Origin: Dolomedes plantarius
Taxonomy: Eukaryota > Arthropoda > Arachnida > Araneae > Dolomedidae
Length of the DNA: 64,000 nt
Direction of reading: 5' to 3'
Assembly (NCBI GenBank): GCA_907164885.2
Contig: OU015491.1
Span: forward strand, 120,862,431-120,926,430
Shown here piece after piece: positions 1 to 10,940 of this stretch (the stretch's first letter is position 1; each line of letters opens with the position of its first letter). The position numbers and the translations under genes are program-made. The notes under the pieces are model-generated. The model saw only the letters and a list, made by a program, of their open reading frames with translations, made no database searches and had not been told where the DNA came from.

Positions 1-1567
1 GATTTTCACTATTGCAAAAGGAGAGAGGTAACAATACAAATTTTTGAGAACCAATACTAATTTTTGAGTACAATGTAGATATTCACCGCCTTCTTGGAAT
101 TTTACTTTGAGTTGTTTCACCTTGAAAAATGATTTAGTATCTGCTTGTGCAAACCGATAGATATTCGGAAAGGGTTTTCTCTACTATGAAAGAGACGAGT
201 GGTAACAATGTCGCTCAGATTTTATATTACTGTAAAAAAGGGAAAAAGGCTGTACGACCGCAGCTTGCTTTTCTTGATACATTCAGACAACGATAAAAAG
301 TTAATAGCTTCTTCTCTCTAATGTACCTCAACACCTCATTGTCTCTGGAAACTCTGCTTAACCTATCGTCGCTACCACCACTACTTTTAAGTCTTCCATG
401 TGCTCACTCTCTATCTGAGTTGTATAAAAAAAAGGACAGAAAAAAATTCCCTGTTCTAGTATTGTTTCCACAAATGTATAGACTATCTTTATCCAGGCCC
501 AGATTTCGCATGGGCAAGTGGGGCGCTTGCCCAGAGACCCCCCCTAATTTAGTATTATATTATACATAGTTTTGAGAATTTGGCTTTTGGTTAATACAGT
601 AAAGGGGGGCAGTACCGGCTACAGAAAAAAATCCTGGGTTGGATTTTTTACAGTCGGAATTCTGTGCACCGACTATAGTGAAAGCATGCTTACATCCGTA
701 AGCGTTTCTGTTTTTTTTTGGAAGGGGGGGGGGGGGGAATAACTCCAGACTGTGATCTATTTTGAATTTTAAAAAAAATTTCATGAATTTATTTATTAAC
801 ATTAAAAAGTAAATTAATTAATTAACACTCATTGTTATTATTATTATTAATTTTTTTTCTTCAAATTTTTGACTTGTTGGTCAAAATTATTTTGAATTTA
901 CGGTCCCGATTTACGGGAGGCCTGGGTGAGTGTCCCACATGTTCATGTGGAAATCTGAATCTTTTTAATCATGTTTTACAGTGTGAAAACTTTAATTACC
1001 ATGTTTCTATGAACTCGCTTTCTTGTTTGTGTGTGTGTCTGTCCAGTACAAATCTTGCAATCGATTTTTAACTAACTTCCCGATTAGCTAGACATTTGAA
1101 ACTTTTAGAATAGCTCAGAAGACGATGACAATGCATTATTTTAATACTTTTAACCATATTTAAGCAGACTTGAAATCATTTTCAGTTAATTTTGTTTTGT
1201 AGACTGGTGCAGCCATCTATTGGCCGAGTCGGGAATGAAAAGTTAAATGCAAGTTAATTTCCAATTAACTTCATTTTCTTTCACGTTGATGGAATAATTC
1301 ATCAAAAAAAATTTTTAAAAGTATTTATTAATACATAGAATTGTCAAATTTATATGATTCAACAGAAAATTTAAAAACATGGTATACAAAAAGTTCTTTT
1401 TATCTTGTAATTATTTTTACACTAAAATAAACTATCATTATCTACTTCGAAAGCCAACAGGAAAATTAATCAGAAGTAATCATATGTGTAAGAATTTGAT
1501 ATGTTTCAGTTATAAAAAGTCAGATTTATAACTGAAATACTAGATAAATACTAATCAATCAGAAAAG
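1..1567. other. Non-coding AT-rich flank, no gene seen
   Basis: I see no supported gene here. Open frames are short and low-complexity. Around 496-550 and 600-735 there are G-rich and C-rich runs next to a CAGGCCCAGATTT string that looks like the terminus of a non-autonomous hAT element, but I found no convincing partner end or duplication. Confidence 0.5.
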
Positions 1568-1578
1568 CATATATATTT

Positions 1579-1767
1579 TTAAATAGGCAAAAGGAGATGA
1601 AAAAAAACACAAATTAAACTTACTTCAACATCGTAAGTTTTATTTTTCATTGATGCATGAACGCATGCACATATAATCCTACACGGGTCTGAATACAACG
1701 ACGAATCTTCTACATGCTTTCGATTATAATCCAATGTTAAATCTTTAGGTAAAAGTTGTAAAATAAC
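1579..1767 (-). pseudogene. BEL/Pao-type gag fragment, downstream half
   Basis: Read on the minus strand, this short frame contains VILQLLPKDLTLDYNRKH. That resembles the stretch after the conserved SLGV region in Pao-type gag proteins (DUF1759 neighbourhood). The matching upstream half is on the same strand at 33411-33610 and ends in TYSNITPV. If everything from 1768 to 33407 plus one AAC copy is removed, the two halves join in frame. It therefore looks like one old gag interrupted by the large composite element. The family assignment rests on remembered motifs. The join fits well but the fragment is short. Confidence 0.5.
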
Positions 1768-3149
1768 TGCCATGAGCATATAGCCCACTCAAAATAGATT
1801 TTATGGCTAAAAAAAATTAAATTAAAGTTTTGAATATTGGTGGAGATATTTGTTTGGGCATACTGTTGAACATACTAAAAGTCCCCACCGATCAGGCTTG
1901 AGCTTTCTCCGCCATCTTGGAAAATGAGTAGACTTTTATAGTTTTTTGAAAGTAACTTGAGAAATATTGATTTTATGTAAAAAACTTTAATACAAAAATT
2001 GAAGAGCATTAAATTATGAACAAAAATATTATTTCCTTTCTTTATAAGTCTAACACGAACAAAGACAATTGACTTTGAAAGGAGCGAACTAGCACGCCTG
2101 GGACGCGCGGATACGCGGATCATCCCCATCGTGATGAGGGGATGACCGTGACCTTCGAAACCCAGGCTTCACAACTAGGTAGTGACGTCACACTACTGAG
2201 ATCTTTCCCGTGTTGATCCAACTCTCGAAAGCAGTGTGCAATATAGCATTGTTTACATAATTCTGTGAGAAAATTTGTTGTACTTACGAGCTTTTTAATG
2301 AATTGTTTCCTCCATAAAAAAGTGGAGAATCATCTTAGTGGAATATACAAATTAATAGTTTGCAATATTTGAAAATTTAATGTTTTTTAAGGAAAAAATT
2401 AAACAACAAAAATATTCAAAATTGAGCTACAGTACTCCTTTTAGTATATAAAATCATAAATCTTGATTGTAACTTTAAAGAACAAACACATCACACACAG
2501 GGAAAAAAAAAATTCTTGGTTGATTTCTATATGCACCACTAGACAATATTTTTCATAATTCGATTTTGTTTGATTTTTGCTGTTGATGATGAAAGGCTAC
2601 AAAGCAAAAATGAATAGCATTCTAACTACTACAATGAAAAAAATACAACCAGTTTTTAATCAATTTATTTAATTTCAATTACACATCACATTATTTAATA
2701 AAATTACACATAAAACATTTATCTAAATCTTATCAATACACAATATTATAATTAATGAAACAATAGAGACAGCTATACAGATATTTGAGACACTTAAGAA
2801 TTTTTAAGTGCCTCTAGCTTTCTCTTTGTTGCTTTATTAGATTTCTTTTTTGAGTGAGCAGCTAGAATTGCACCATCATATTTTCGAAGGTCACGGGATA
2901 ACCCGCGCGTGTGCACCAAAAGTCTTGTATACTCACGTTTGTCAAACCTCTATCAAAGCTCGAGAGAAAGTTGCAGCAAGATCCAATCTATTGTAATCCG
3001 GCTGTAATGTGAGGCTTGGTGGATCTTTTTATGTCATACTTCGGGTGCATTGGGAACATAATGGCTGGAAGTGGGTTAAAATAAATACTAACTTTGATGT
3101 ATGCAACTACGTCAGAAGAAAAAATGGTGCCTGACCATGCATACTCTAT
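1768..3149 (+). repeat. Left long inverted end of the PIN-domain element
   Basis: From 1803 (GGCTAAAAAAA) this reads almost base for base like the reverse complement of 32826-33392. Shared landmarks are GGTGGAGATRTTTGTTT, CCCCACCGATCAG, GCCATCTTGGAAAATG, GACTTTGAAAGGAGCGAACT, TGCACCAAAAGTCTTG and GACTGGAAGTGGGTTAAAAT (the last with one mismatch). Similarity looks like 80-90 percent. It stops near 3149 (CCATGCATAC), inside the region that codes for the protein's N-terminus in the right copy. The repeat is interrupted by the small element at 2124-2910. Confidence 0.75.
2124..2910. mobile_element. Small TIR element inserted in the left inverted end
   Basis: The right-hand copy of the long repeat reads straight from TCAT into GTGCACC. 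Here the same point carries 787 extra bases. The insert has inverted termini containing CCGTGACCTTCGAAA (2146-2160) and its complement (2882-2896). Near the right terminus a minus-strand frame ends in a basic stretch (HSKKKSNKATKRKLEALK) followed by a stop and an AT-rich tail with polyadenylation-like signals, so it may keep the 3' end of a former transposase gene. No target duplication could be fixed and the superfamily is unknown. Confidence 0.6.
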
Positions 3150-3761
3150 ACAACCGAAAGGAATACAACTGAAAGGAATGTTGCCTGGATGCCTCTTCAG
3201 TTGGGGGAAGAGACGAAATATATGGGGATATTTTAGTGACAAATTTTGCAAAGCATTTGTACTAAACTTATTTAGGGACTGTTCACTAGGATGTGCTCCA
3301 TACCAGATCAGAGAAAAACATTCTCCTGCTTAAGGAACATTATTGTGCGATGAGTTCCATTTATTAACTTCTGTAACGTTGTGCTCCATATCTTTATATT
3401 GGAACATTTTTAAACATTTTTTCTTTCCTTTGTTGAATGCTGCAGAAGTAGTATCGTATCCACTGAATGGAGAAAAATGATACTTTGGTATATCCCGATG
3501 ATTGTATTTTATTTGATGAATATATTTTTTTTCTTTGTTTTCTCTTTGCGTTGTTTGACAAGGAAAATATCTTTTTTCTGTAGGAGTGAGAGCTGTTAAT
3601 AGAACCTGGTGGTCAACATCTGCACTGATGATTACAACGATGTTATTACCAGAACAAGCTTCATTAATTGCAGTATTTACAATGAGAATGTCGGTGTCTT
3701 CATTAAATTGTCAGAATCGAATCCCATTGTTTTCCATCTCAATTGATAGTATGCTGATCAA
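3150..3761 (-). pseudogene. PIN-domain protein, C-terminal part (broken)
   Basis: The minus strand read from 3761 gives EDTDILIVNTAI, then SADVDHQVLLTALT, then FSGYDTTSAAF, and after a frame change PPTEEASRQHSFQLY. These follow the order of acidic motifs in FEN/XPG-like PIN nucleases: D-x-DT, E/D-D-x-D-LL-L and GCDTT. They also match a large arthropod family of long uncharacterised proteins. There are stops (after GIRF and after NNVP) and shifts. The region after HSFQLY, which in relatives continues into a Cys-rich tail, is missing and the inverted end begins instead. The upstream continuation is across the hAT at 10821-10940. Confidence 0.65.
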
Positions 3762-4388
3762 CAGGGGCGTTCCAACCCGGAGGTGCAAGGGGTGCGGGGC
3801 ACACGGGCGGCACATCAAGGGGGGCGGCAAGTCAGCCGCTCGGATAAAAAAAAAATTAAAACTAATTTATTAGAAAAATAACTAATATAAAAATATCACC
3901 ATTATGTTAGGTAACTACTTAGAGTTAAAAAATGCATTTTACAATTATAACTGGAAATAAACAGTAAGGTTTGGACTCAGAAGGGGAAGTGACGCGCCCA
4001 GGCGACAGTCGCGACCTATAGCCACAACTGTAGCTCTGTATAATAAGGCCCTTAGATTTATCGCTTTTGCGAAGTCAGTGTGTCTACAGGACATTGCTGA
4101 TCTAGTGTAATTTTTGTTTATGCGGCACATGCCGGATGTGATGAGGTTTGCGCGCGAAAAATGTTAAAAGAAGGTTATTCTGGGAGATTTTGTCTTAGGC
4201 TGAGGTCGTGTCAGATCATTTGCGCTCCCGGTATGTTATTTTTATTGTGATTTCGTTTTGTAACTCTGTGTCTCTCTATATATAATCAAATGTGTTTGAT
4301 TAAATTAAGACTTCGTTTTTATTTGGCGAAGCAAGAATGCCTATATTTTAATGATAATTTAAATTCGGCCATGGAGAAATTTACTTAA

Positions 4389-5812
4389 GGGGACAGTGGA
4401 CCTTCAAACCTAACTTTTTTTATTTTGAATGGATTTGCTTGAAATTTGAATATGTGATTAGTACCATAGATATGTAAAAGTGGTTAAAATTTAAAGATGA
4501 AATATTAATAATTTATGAATCATGAATTATTAATTATATCAAAAATTGGCCTCATTAAAAACGTTCAAGTGCATTTCTTTTGCATATAATATGGTCATAT
4601 TTATTTACAGGATACCTTATAGAACTAACAACGAAACTTACTGCTTATTTTAAGCATTCATTAAAAATATAAAGAGAAAAAAATAATAGTGAAAACACCC
4701 TTTTTATGACGCAAAATACCTATAAATCATCTTTTCAAGTACAAAATTTAGAAATTCTGAGCTACGAAGCATAATTTTTTTCAATAAGATTTATTTGATA
4801 TACAGTTAAGTATATAAAACTTAAATTTCAAAGCAATACGATCATTAGAAATGCGCCTGGAGTAGTTTGAATATTCGTATAACATGAAAATTTTTATTTT
4901 GAGAAAAACACATTTAAAGTTATTGCTGTTAGTAACCACATAATATCTAAATTAAATACAATGCCTATAACTAGGAAAGTAATCGCAGAAATAAAAAATT
5001 CTTTTTGCAACACATTTATACTCGTCCGTAGTTTCACAATTCAATAAAATAAAAAAAATCGAATTTTTGGACAAATTTCACAATTTTGAAAGTCCACTGT
5101 CCCGACAATGGACCATGAAACACTTTTTTTTTATTTATCAACCAATTGCTATGAAATTTTTTATACTTATACAGTGTTGTTTAGAGATGAAAATGCTAAA
5201 TTAAAAAAAGATCAGAATGTAATTAATTAAGATATTAATTAAAATCAGTTTGTTAAATACTCTACTTAAAAATGCTCCATGTGCATCAATTTTGTCTCAG
5301 ATATCTAATTTTCTTTCTTAAGCTAGCTTTATATAGTTATAATAAAAGTTAGTAGTAAATTAGATTTGCAGCCATATTTATAAAAACTAGAAAAGAAATC
5401 GATAAAAATAGGTCATTTTATGTAAAATTTTATGAATTTTTTTTTATTATTGTAAAAATTCTAAGGTGTTTTAAAATAGTATAATGAATTTATCACTAGG
5501 TTTTATTCTAACATATATAAATAATCATTTTATGAAATTTTATGAAAATTCAAGAAAAATTATGACGCATGGAACATTTTGAACTTACCGAAACGACATG
5601 AAAAGTTTCTTTGAGAAAATAGCATTTAAAGTTTTAATTTAATGTAACATTTCCATTGTTTAAGTTTGGAAAAATACTTATAACTCGGTTAATAATGATT
5701 GGATCAATATAACTTTTTTTTTAATTTAAAGCTGATGAGTTGCAGAATCATTTTCTGAAAAAAAAATCGTTTTTGAGACATATTTTTGTCAATCTGAAGG
5801 TCCATTGTCGCC
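4389..5812. mobile_element. TTAA-flanked MITE, head-to-tail dimer
   Basis: TTAA sits at 4385-4388 and 5813-5816. The outer ends are GGGGACAGTGGACCTTCA and the complement of GGCGACAATGGACCTTCA. In the middle, at 5091-5115, a right-type end (GTCCACTGTCCC) abuts a left-type end (GACAATGGACC). That gives two units of about 715 and 709 bp that also share internal wording. No coding capacity is seen. TTAA targets suggest a piggyBac-type or similar TTAA-specific transposase acting in trans. The superfamily is inferred only from TTAA. Confidence 0.7.
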
Positions 5813-6568
5813 TTAAACAAAACCACATTGGTTTTAGCAGCGCTACTCCACGTCGCAACCAGTTGGGAAATATATTGTTCGTTTTTGTTTTAGCACATTT
5901 TAACCCATCATCCCATCAAATCGCGTCGCATTGCCGGCATCGCATCGGTGCGGGCGGTTTTTGTCAGGTTGCAGGAAAATACTCTTTTATGCCCTGATCC
6001 TATAAATACACTGACCGGGATAATTTGCACTATATTAATTTTGAACGTGTCCATCTCAACAACTGAAAAACAAAGCTTTTTGTCTCTAATTTTTGTGCTC
6101 GATATTGTGATTGCTGACCAACAAAAATATTTCACAGGTAAGTAAACTTGGTGATATTTTTTCTTTTGAGCGGTTAGCGGTTAGAAATTGAAATAATACA
6201 TTTATGGTTTGACATTTGTTTTAAAAAAAACTAGGATTCATTACTTAATTCTATTTTAAAGGTTTTTATTTTATTTTGCAAATGTTAAACATATACTACA
6301 GGAACAAGTGTAAGCTTGAATTTTTGAACTGCATCACCTTATTTTTTTAACAGGTACGTGAAATATGGCAATTCAGAAATCGGGAAAATACGATTTTTTT
6401 TATTAAAGAAAACGTACGGGGAATTGTATTTAAAATATGAACAAAATTAAAATAAAATCGATTTGGAACGTTTCTTTGCAAAAGTCACTCTTTATCGAGA
6501 AACAGCTTAACTTTCATTGCGCCATTTTTATAAGTTCTTTACGAAAAGAACCTCATTTTTTTTTACAG

Positions 6569-9119
6569 ATGTCTGATAAACGTAAAAAGTTTTCTGGGGC
6601 CCAATACAGAAAAAGGAAACTTGAAAAAGAAGAATTAGTAAAGAAAGCTTGTGGTTCATTAAAAACATTTTTAATCCCAGCAAGATCGCATGAGGCGCCA
6701 TCAAGTTCCAGAGATACAAATATGACGGAGACCGAAATCACAAACCCCAAGGAAGATGTTTTAATCGCAGAACCAAGTCTTGAAACCAGTGAAACCGTGA
6801 CCAAAGATCATGAAGATTTTCTTCATCTTTCTTATAAAGATGATGTTTATAAGGATCCTAGCTGTTGGCCTTCCGTACCATCTGACAAAATTAAATTAAC
6901 TTTAGTAGAGTTAGGCCCTACCCAACTTACAGAAGCGGATCTAAACTTTCCTGTAAATAAAGATAACAGAGGTTTCTCATCTATTTATTATAAAAAAAAA
7001 TTAAGTAATGGGGAAATTATTCCAAGAGTTTGGCTAGTGTATTCTAAGTTGAAAGATTGTGTATTTTGTTTTCCCTGCAAATTATTTAAAACTTTTTCTA
7101 GTGCCTTTGTTGAGGGATATAGCGATTGGAGACATTTAACTCAGATTATTGAACGTCATGAAAAATCAAAAAGTCACATTTGTAATACAAAATCTTGGAT
7201 TGATTTAAATAAATCAATTTCTTCTGAAACAACTACTGATTCTCTAAATGAGAAATTAATAAATATGGAAAAAGATAGATGGGTTTCCGTGTTAAAAATT
7301 ATAATTTATACCGTTAAATTCTTAGCCGGTCAAAATTTGACTTTTAGAGGCAAAAATAATAAGTTATACGAGCAACGAAATGGAAACTTTTTAAAATTAA
7401 TTGAAGCAATTTCAAAGTTTAATGATACCATATCAGACCACCTCACTAGAATTAGCAGAAATCCATCAAGTATGCCTCATTATTTAGGTGTTCATATTCA
7501 AAATGAACTTATTTCCCTTTTGGGTCAAAAAATAAGACATGAAATAAATTCGCTCTTAAAAGTTAGTAAATATTATTCTATTATTTTAGATTCTATTATT
7601 TATTCTATTATTTATTCCACCCCTGATCTAAGTCACCAAGACCAACTTACTGTTGTAGTAAGATTTGTTCTATTAAATAATAATTCAAAGCAAATAGAAA
7701 TTAGGGAGCATTTTTAGGGATTTATTTCAATACCAGATTCGACAGGACAGGGTTTAACTGATATTTTATTAGATTTTTTGAGACTCACAACATTTGTTTG
7801 GGGGATTTAAGGGGGCAGGGTTATGATAATGGTGCGAATATGAAGGGTCGCAATAATGGTTTACAAAAAAAGTTCTTGACTTAAACCCTAGAGCTTTTTA
7901 TGTGCCTTGTGCGGCCCATAGTTTAAATTTAGTTGTTAATGACGCTGCAAAAGCGTCTTTAGAAATTACAAGCTTTTTTGTAATTGTACAGGAGCTATAC
8001 GTTTTCTTCTCCGCATCCAATAAACGTTGTAAGGTCTTAAAAAATGAAATCCCAACTTTAACGCTTAAACCCCTTTCAGATATTAGATGGGAAAGCAGAA
8101 TAGATGCGCTAAAAGTTCTTAGATACAATCTAACAAAAATATATGATGCTTTATATACCCTCTATTCTGATAATACTAGAGACTCTGAAACTAGAAACAT
8201 GGCAAATTCATTACTTTTGAAAATTAAGTCGTTTAAATTTATTTGTTCCATTATTACATGGTGTGTTAACAAAAATTAATATCGTAAGTAAAGCTATGCA
8301 GGAATCGGATGCTATACTTCCAAATATTATTTTAATGTTAGAGCAAACCAAAACATATTTATATAATATTAGGTCAGATAAAGGTTTTAGTGATATTTTA
8401 GAAGAGGCAAAAAATATTGCAGAAGATATCGATTGCGACCCTTCATTTCCTCTGGTTAATATTGTTGGACCCCGAACAAGAAAGCGTTTATTTGACTACG
8501 AATGTAAAGATGAGGCTCCAAAAAATCCAGAAGACCAATTCAAAATTAATTTTTACTTCGTAATATTGGACACTGCATTATCAAAAATAGAAGAAAGGTT
8601 CGAACAAATAAAACAACATCACACAGTTTTTTAAATTTTCTCAACGACCTCAATAATTTCTTTAAAACAGATAAATCAAATAGGTCTACAAAATGTAAAT
8701 CTGTGGAAATTATGTTACATGATCAATTTAAAAATGAAAAAGATATTATAGCTGAAGATTTATGCGATGAAATTGACAACGTTGCATCCTTTATTTCCCC
8801 TCAAATGAACGCGTTAAATGTGATTCAATACTTATTTACAAGTAACCTCATCTATCTGTTTCCAAATTTAGTGATTGCCATACGAATTTTTTTAACATTA
8901 CCCGTGACTGTGGCTAGCGGGGAAAGAAGCTTTTCAAAACTTAAAATAATAAAAAATTATTTGAGATCAACAATGGGACAAGAAAGGCTTTCAGACTTAT
9001 CTATTATTAGTATAGAAAAGGACATTTCGGAAGATATAGATGTATCAGATATTGAATTTGCATTAAAAAAGGCACGAAAAGCAAAGATTTTTTTAAGGTT
9101 TTTGACTGTCTGTTATTAA
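6569..9119 (+). pseudogene. hAT transposase, TTF/ZMYM1-type (frameshifted)
   Basis: The start is taken as the ATG at 6569 because it directly follows a pyrimidine tract and AG (an intron acceptor) and begins MSDKRKKFSGAQYRKRKLEK, a lysine/arginine-rich opening typical of the group. A TTF-type zinc finger follows near residue 150 (WLVYSKLKDCVFCFPCKLF, then a DWRHL block). The first catalytic Asp is in IILDS near residue 340, where a short duplication repeats IIYS. The frame closes at 7717. Coding continues in other frames: GYDNGANMKG (second Asp region) near 7820, VPCAAHSLNLVV from 7900, and the insertion domain to 8634. The C-terminal dimerisation block TVASGERSFSKLK follows near 8910. At least three shifts separate the pieces. 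Relatives are hAT transposases of the ZMYM1/Zaphod type. Confidence 0.9.
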
Positions 9120-9295
9120 GTATATGTATTAATAGATATGTGTTGTATGTATTTAATATAACGTATTCATTTGGTTACTATATCAATACATTGCAATTAT
9201 TATGTTAGGTTACACGTTGCAATTATTATGTTAGGTTACACGTTGCAATTATTATGTTAGGTTGTAAAATTAAAAAATAAACTGAATTTATAATA

Positions 9296-10687
9296 CACTC
9301 ATGGACAAAAAAATTAGCGCACCAAGAAGGAGTCGTCAAAATGAAACGAAATTTTACATACGTAATGACAACTTTGATATAATTAAATGATAAGAAAATC
9401 AAAGAAAAAGGATAATTTATTTAAGAGAAAACGGCAAAAGAACGGAGGAGTTAATACTCCGTTGGACCCCCTCTAGCGCGAATGCACGATGCGATACGAT
9501 CGGGCATTGAGTCATACAAGTTCTGTATGATGTCTTGAGACATTTCGTTCCATATTTGCTGTAACCTTGCCTCTAGTTCGTTCAAACTCGTGGGATGCCC
9601 AACTCGTCGTCCCAAATGATCCCAGATATGCTCGATTGGAGAAAAATCTGGGGATCGGGCAGGCCAAGGAAGGGTAGTAACAGTGCGGAGACAGTCTTGT
9701 GACACCCTTTTGCATGAGGCCGAGCATTGTCTTGTTGAAAAATGGCTCCTGGGAGCCGTTGCATGAGTGGCAACACATGTGGTTGCAGGATTTCATGAAC
9801 ATACCGCTCGGCTGTCATGGCGCCACTGAACAATACTAGGGGTGACCGTGTATACCATCACACCAGCTGTGAGAGCGATGTGTCGCTGTACAGCAAAGGC
9901 AGGATTGAAGCGTTCACCACGGACTCTCCACACACAAACACGATTGTCATCACTGCCGAGATTGAATCTGGATTCGTCGCTACAGACGACCTGGTTCCAT
10001 TCCGCTGCAGTCCAGTTTCTTCGTGCGTGGCAAAACTCCAAACGGAGGCGTCGATGGGTGGGCGTCAAGGGCAGCACACGTAATGGGCGCCGCGATACCA
10101 ACTGTCCTTCAGCCAGGCGCCTTCGTATGGTTCGAGAAGACACAGAGGCCCCTAGTGAAGGTGCTACCTGTGCCTGGATGGCGGCCGATGAAGCAGTTGG
10201 CTGTACGCGTGCATTTCTTACGATGTGGCGGTCTTCTCGACGACTGGTCTGTCGAGGGCGTCCTGAGCCTGGTCTTCGTGTACATGACATCTCTCGGGTC
10301 CACTGGTCCCAACACCTCCTCACAACACAATCAGAGCGGCCTAATTGACGAGCTACTCGCCTAGCTGACCACCCAGCTTCAATCATCCCGACGATTCTCC
10401 CCCTCTCAAACTGCGACAACTGCTTATATTGTCTTCGAACACCGCATAATGGCATGTCTATCTCAGCTCTTCCTTTGTAAATGATTCAGCACACTCAAAC
10501 AAGCTTTGGTTGCCTGTTTTATACTCCACAGAGTACGATGTTCAACGCCCTCTACCGGCTATACGTAATGCGCAATCACGCTGCATTTCTAATCATTTGC
10601 ATATCTCCCCGACATGTACGTTCATTGCAAGTTTCGTTACGATCCCGCAATTATTTCTTGGTGCGCAAATTTTTTTGTCCATGAGTG
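9296..10687 (-). mobile_element. Tc1-like element, copy 1
   Basis: Inverted ends CACTCATGGACAAAAAAATT are flanked by TA (9294-9295 and 10688-10689). The element lies in the 3' non-coding part of the hAT. It is nearly identical to copy 2 at 42598-44010 but has lost about 20 bp inside the gene. The length of 1.39 kb is normal for Tc1-like elements. Confidence 0.93.
9451..10455 (-). pseudogene. Tc1-like transposase, DD34E (frameshifted)
   Basis: The gene begins at the ATG at 10455 with a helix-turn-helix N-terminus (QLSQFERGRIVGMIEAGWSA), then a second HTH region with an AT-hook-like GRPRQ. The catalytic triad is visible: CSDESRF (Asp), QQDNARPH (Asp) and SPIEHIWD (Glu), with the spacing of a DD34E enzyme. 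A small deletion after TAGVMV removes the WGAIAYN segment and shifts the frame, and another shift follows NARPH. The protein ends at RARGGPTEY. It is about 335 residues when read through the shifts, the usual family length. It cuts and pastes its own element at TA sites, and this copy cannot be functional as it stands. Confidence 0.92.
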
Positions 10688-10820
10688 TATTTTCTGTAAT
10701 TCGTTGTTTCATTTAAGGTAAAAATATTTCAGATAAATTTCAATTAATCCATAATGTATGAGGGGGGGGCGGCAAAATTATTCTCGCACACGGGCGGCAG
10801 CTACCCTAGGAACGGCCCTG

Positions 10821-10940
10821 CTGATCAATTTGCTCTTGTTTTCATTTGAAAGGAACTGATCTTGTTGAACAGTAATTCGCATGTTTCCATCAAAATTTAT
10901 GTCTACAGATTTTTTCATAATAGACTGTATATTTTGTTAA
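10821..10940 (-). pseudogene. PIN-domain protein, middle piece
   Basis: On the minus strand this reads DINFDGNMRITVQQDQFLSN and on to NKSKLIS. In the family this stretch lies between the FDGY motif and the DADT motif. It is cut on one side by the hAT at its 8-bp duplication and on the other by the piggyBac at TTAA (10937-10940). Confidence 0.7.

Larger units (their letters stand above)
3762..10820 (+). mobile_element. hAT element, Zaphod/ZMYM1-like, 7.06 kb
   Basis: A perfect 8-bp target duplication CTGATCAA lies at 3754-3761 and 10821-10828. The ends are CAGGGGCGTTCC on the left and the complement of CAGGGCCGTTCC on the right. Both are followed by subterminal G-rich blocks sharing CACACGGGCGGCA. 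These are standard hAT hallmarks. The body carries a broken hAT transposase gene (6569-9119), a TTAA-flanked MITE dimer (4389-5812) in its 5' part and a Tc1-like insertion (9296-10687) in its 3' part. It is inserted in the PIN-domain pseudogene. The transposase has shifts and stops, so the copy is inactive. Confidence 0.93.

Noticed and set aside
496..930. CAGGCCCAGATTT at 496 with a possible partner near 925 as a hAT MITE
   Set aside because: The putative right end pairs poorly and no 8-bp duplication is present.
321..1071. Several open frames of 80 codons or so near the left edge
   Set aside because: They are composed of low-complexity and homopolymer-derived residues, overlap on both strands and have no recognisable motif.
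9817..10364. Plus-strand frames of 88-168 codons inside the Tc1 copy (also 43165-43687 in copy 2)
   Set aside because: They are antisense shadows of the GC-rich transposase gene and recur only because the two element copies are nearly identical.
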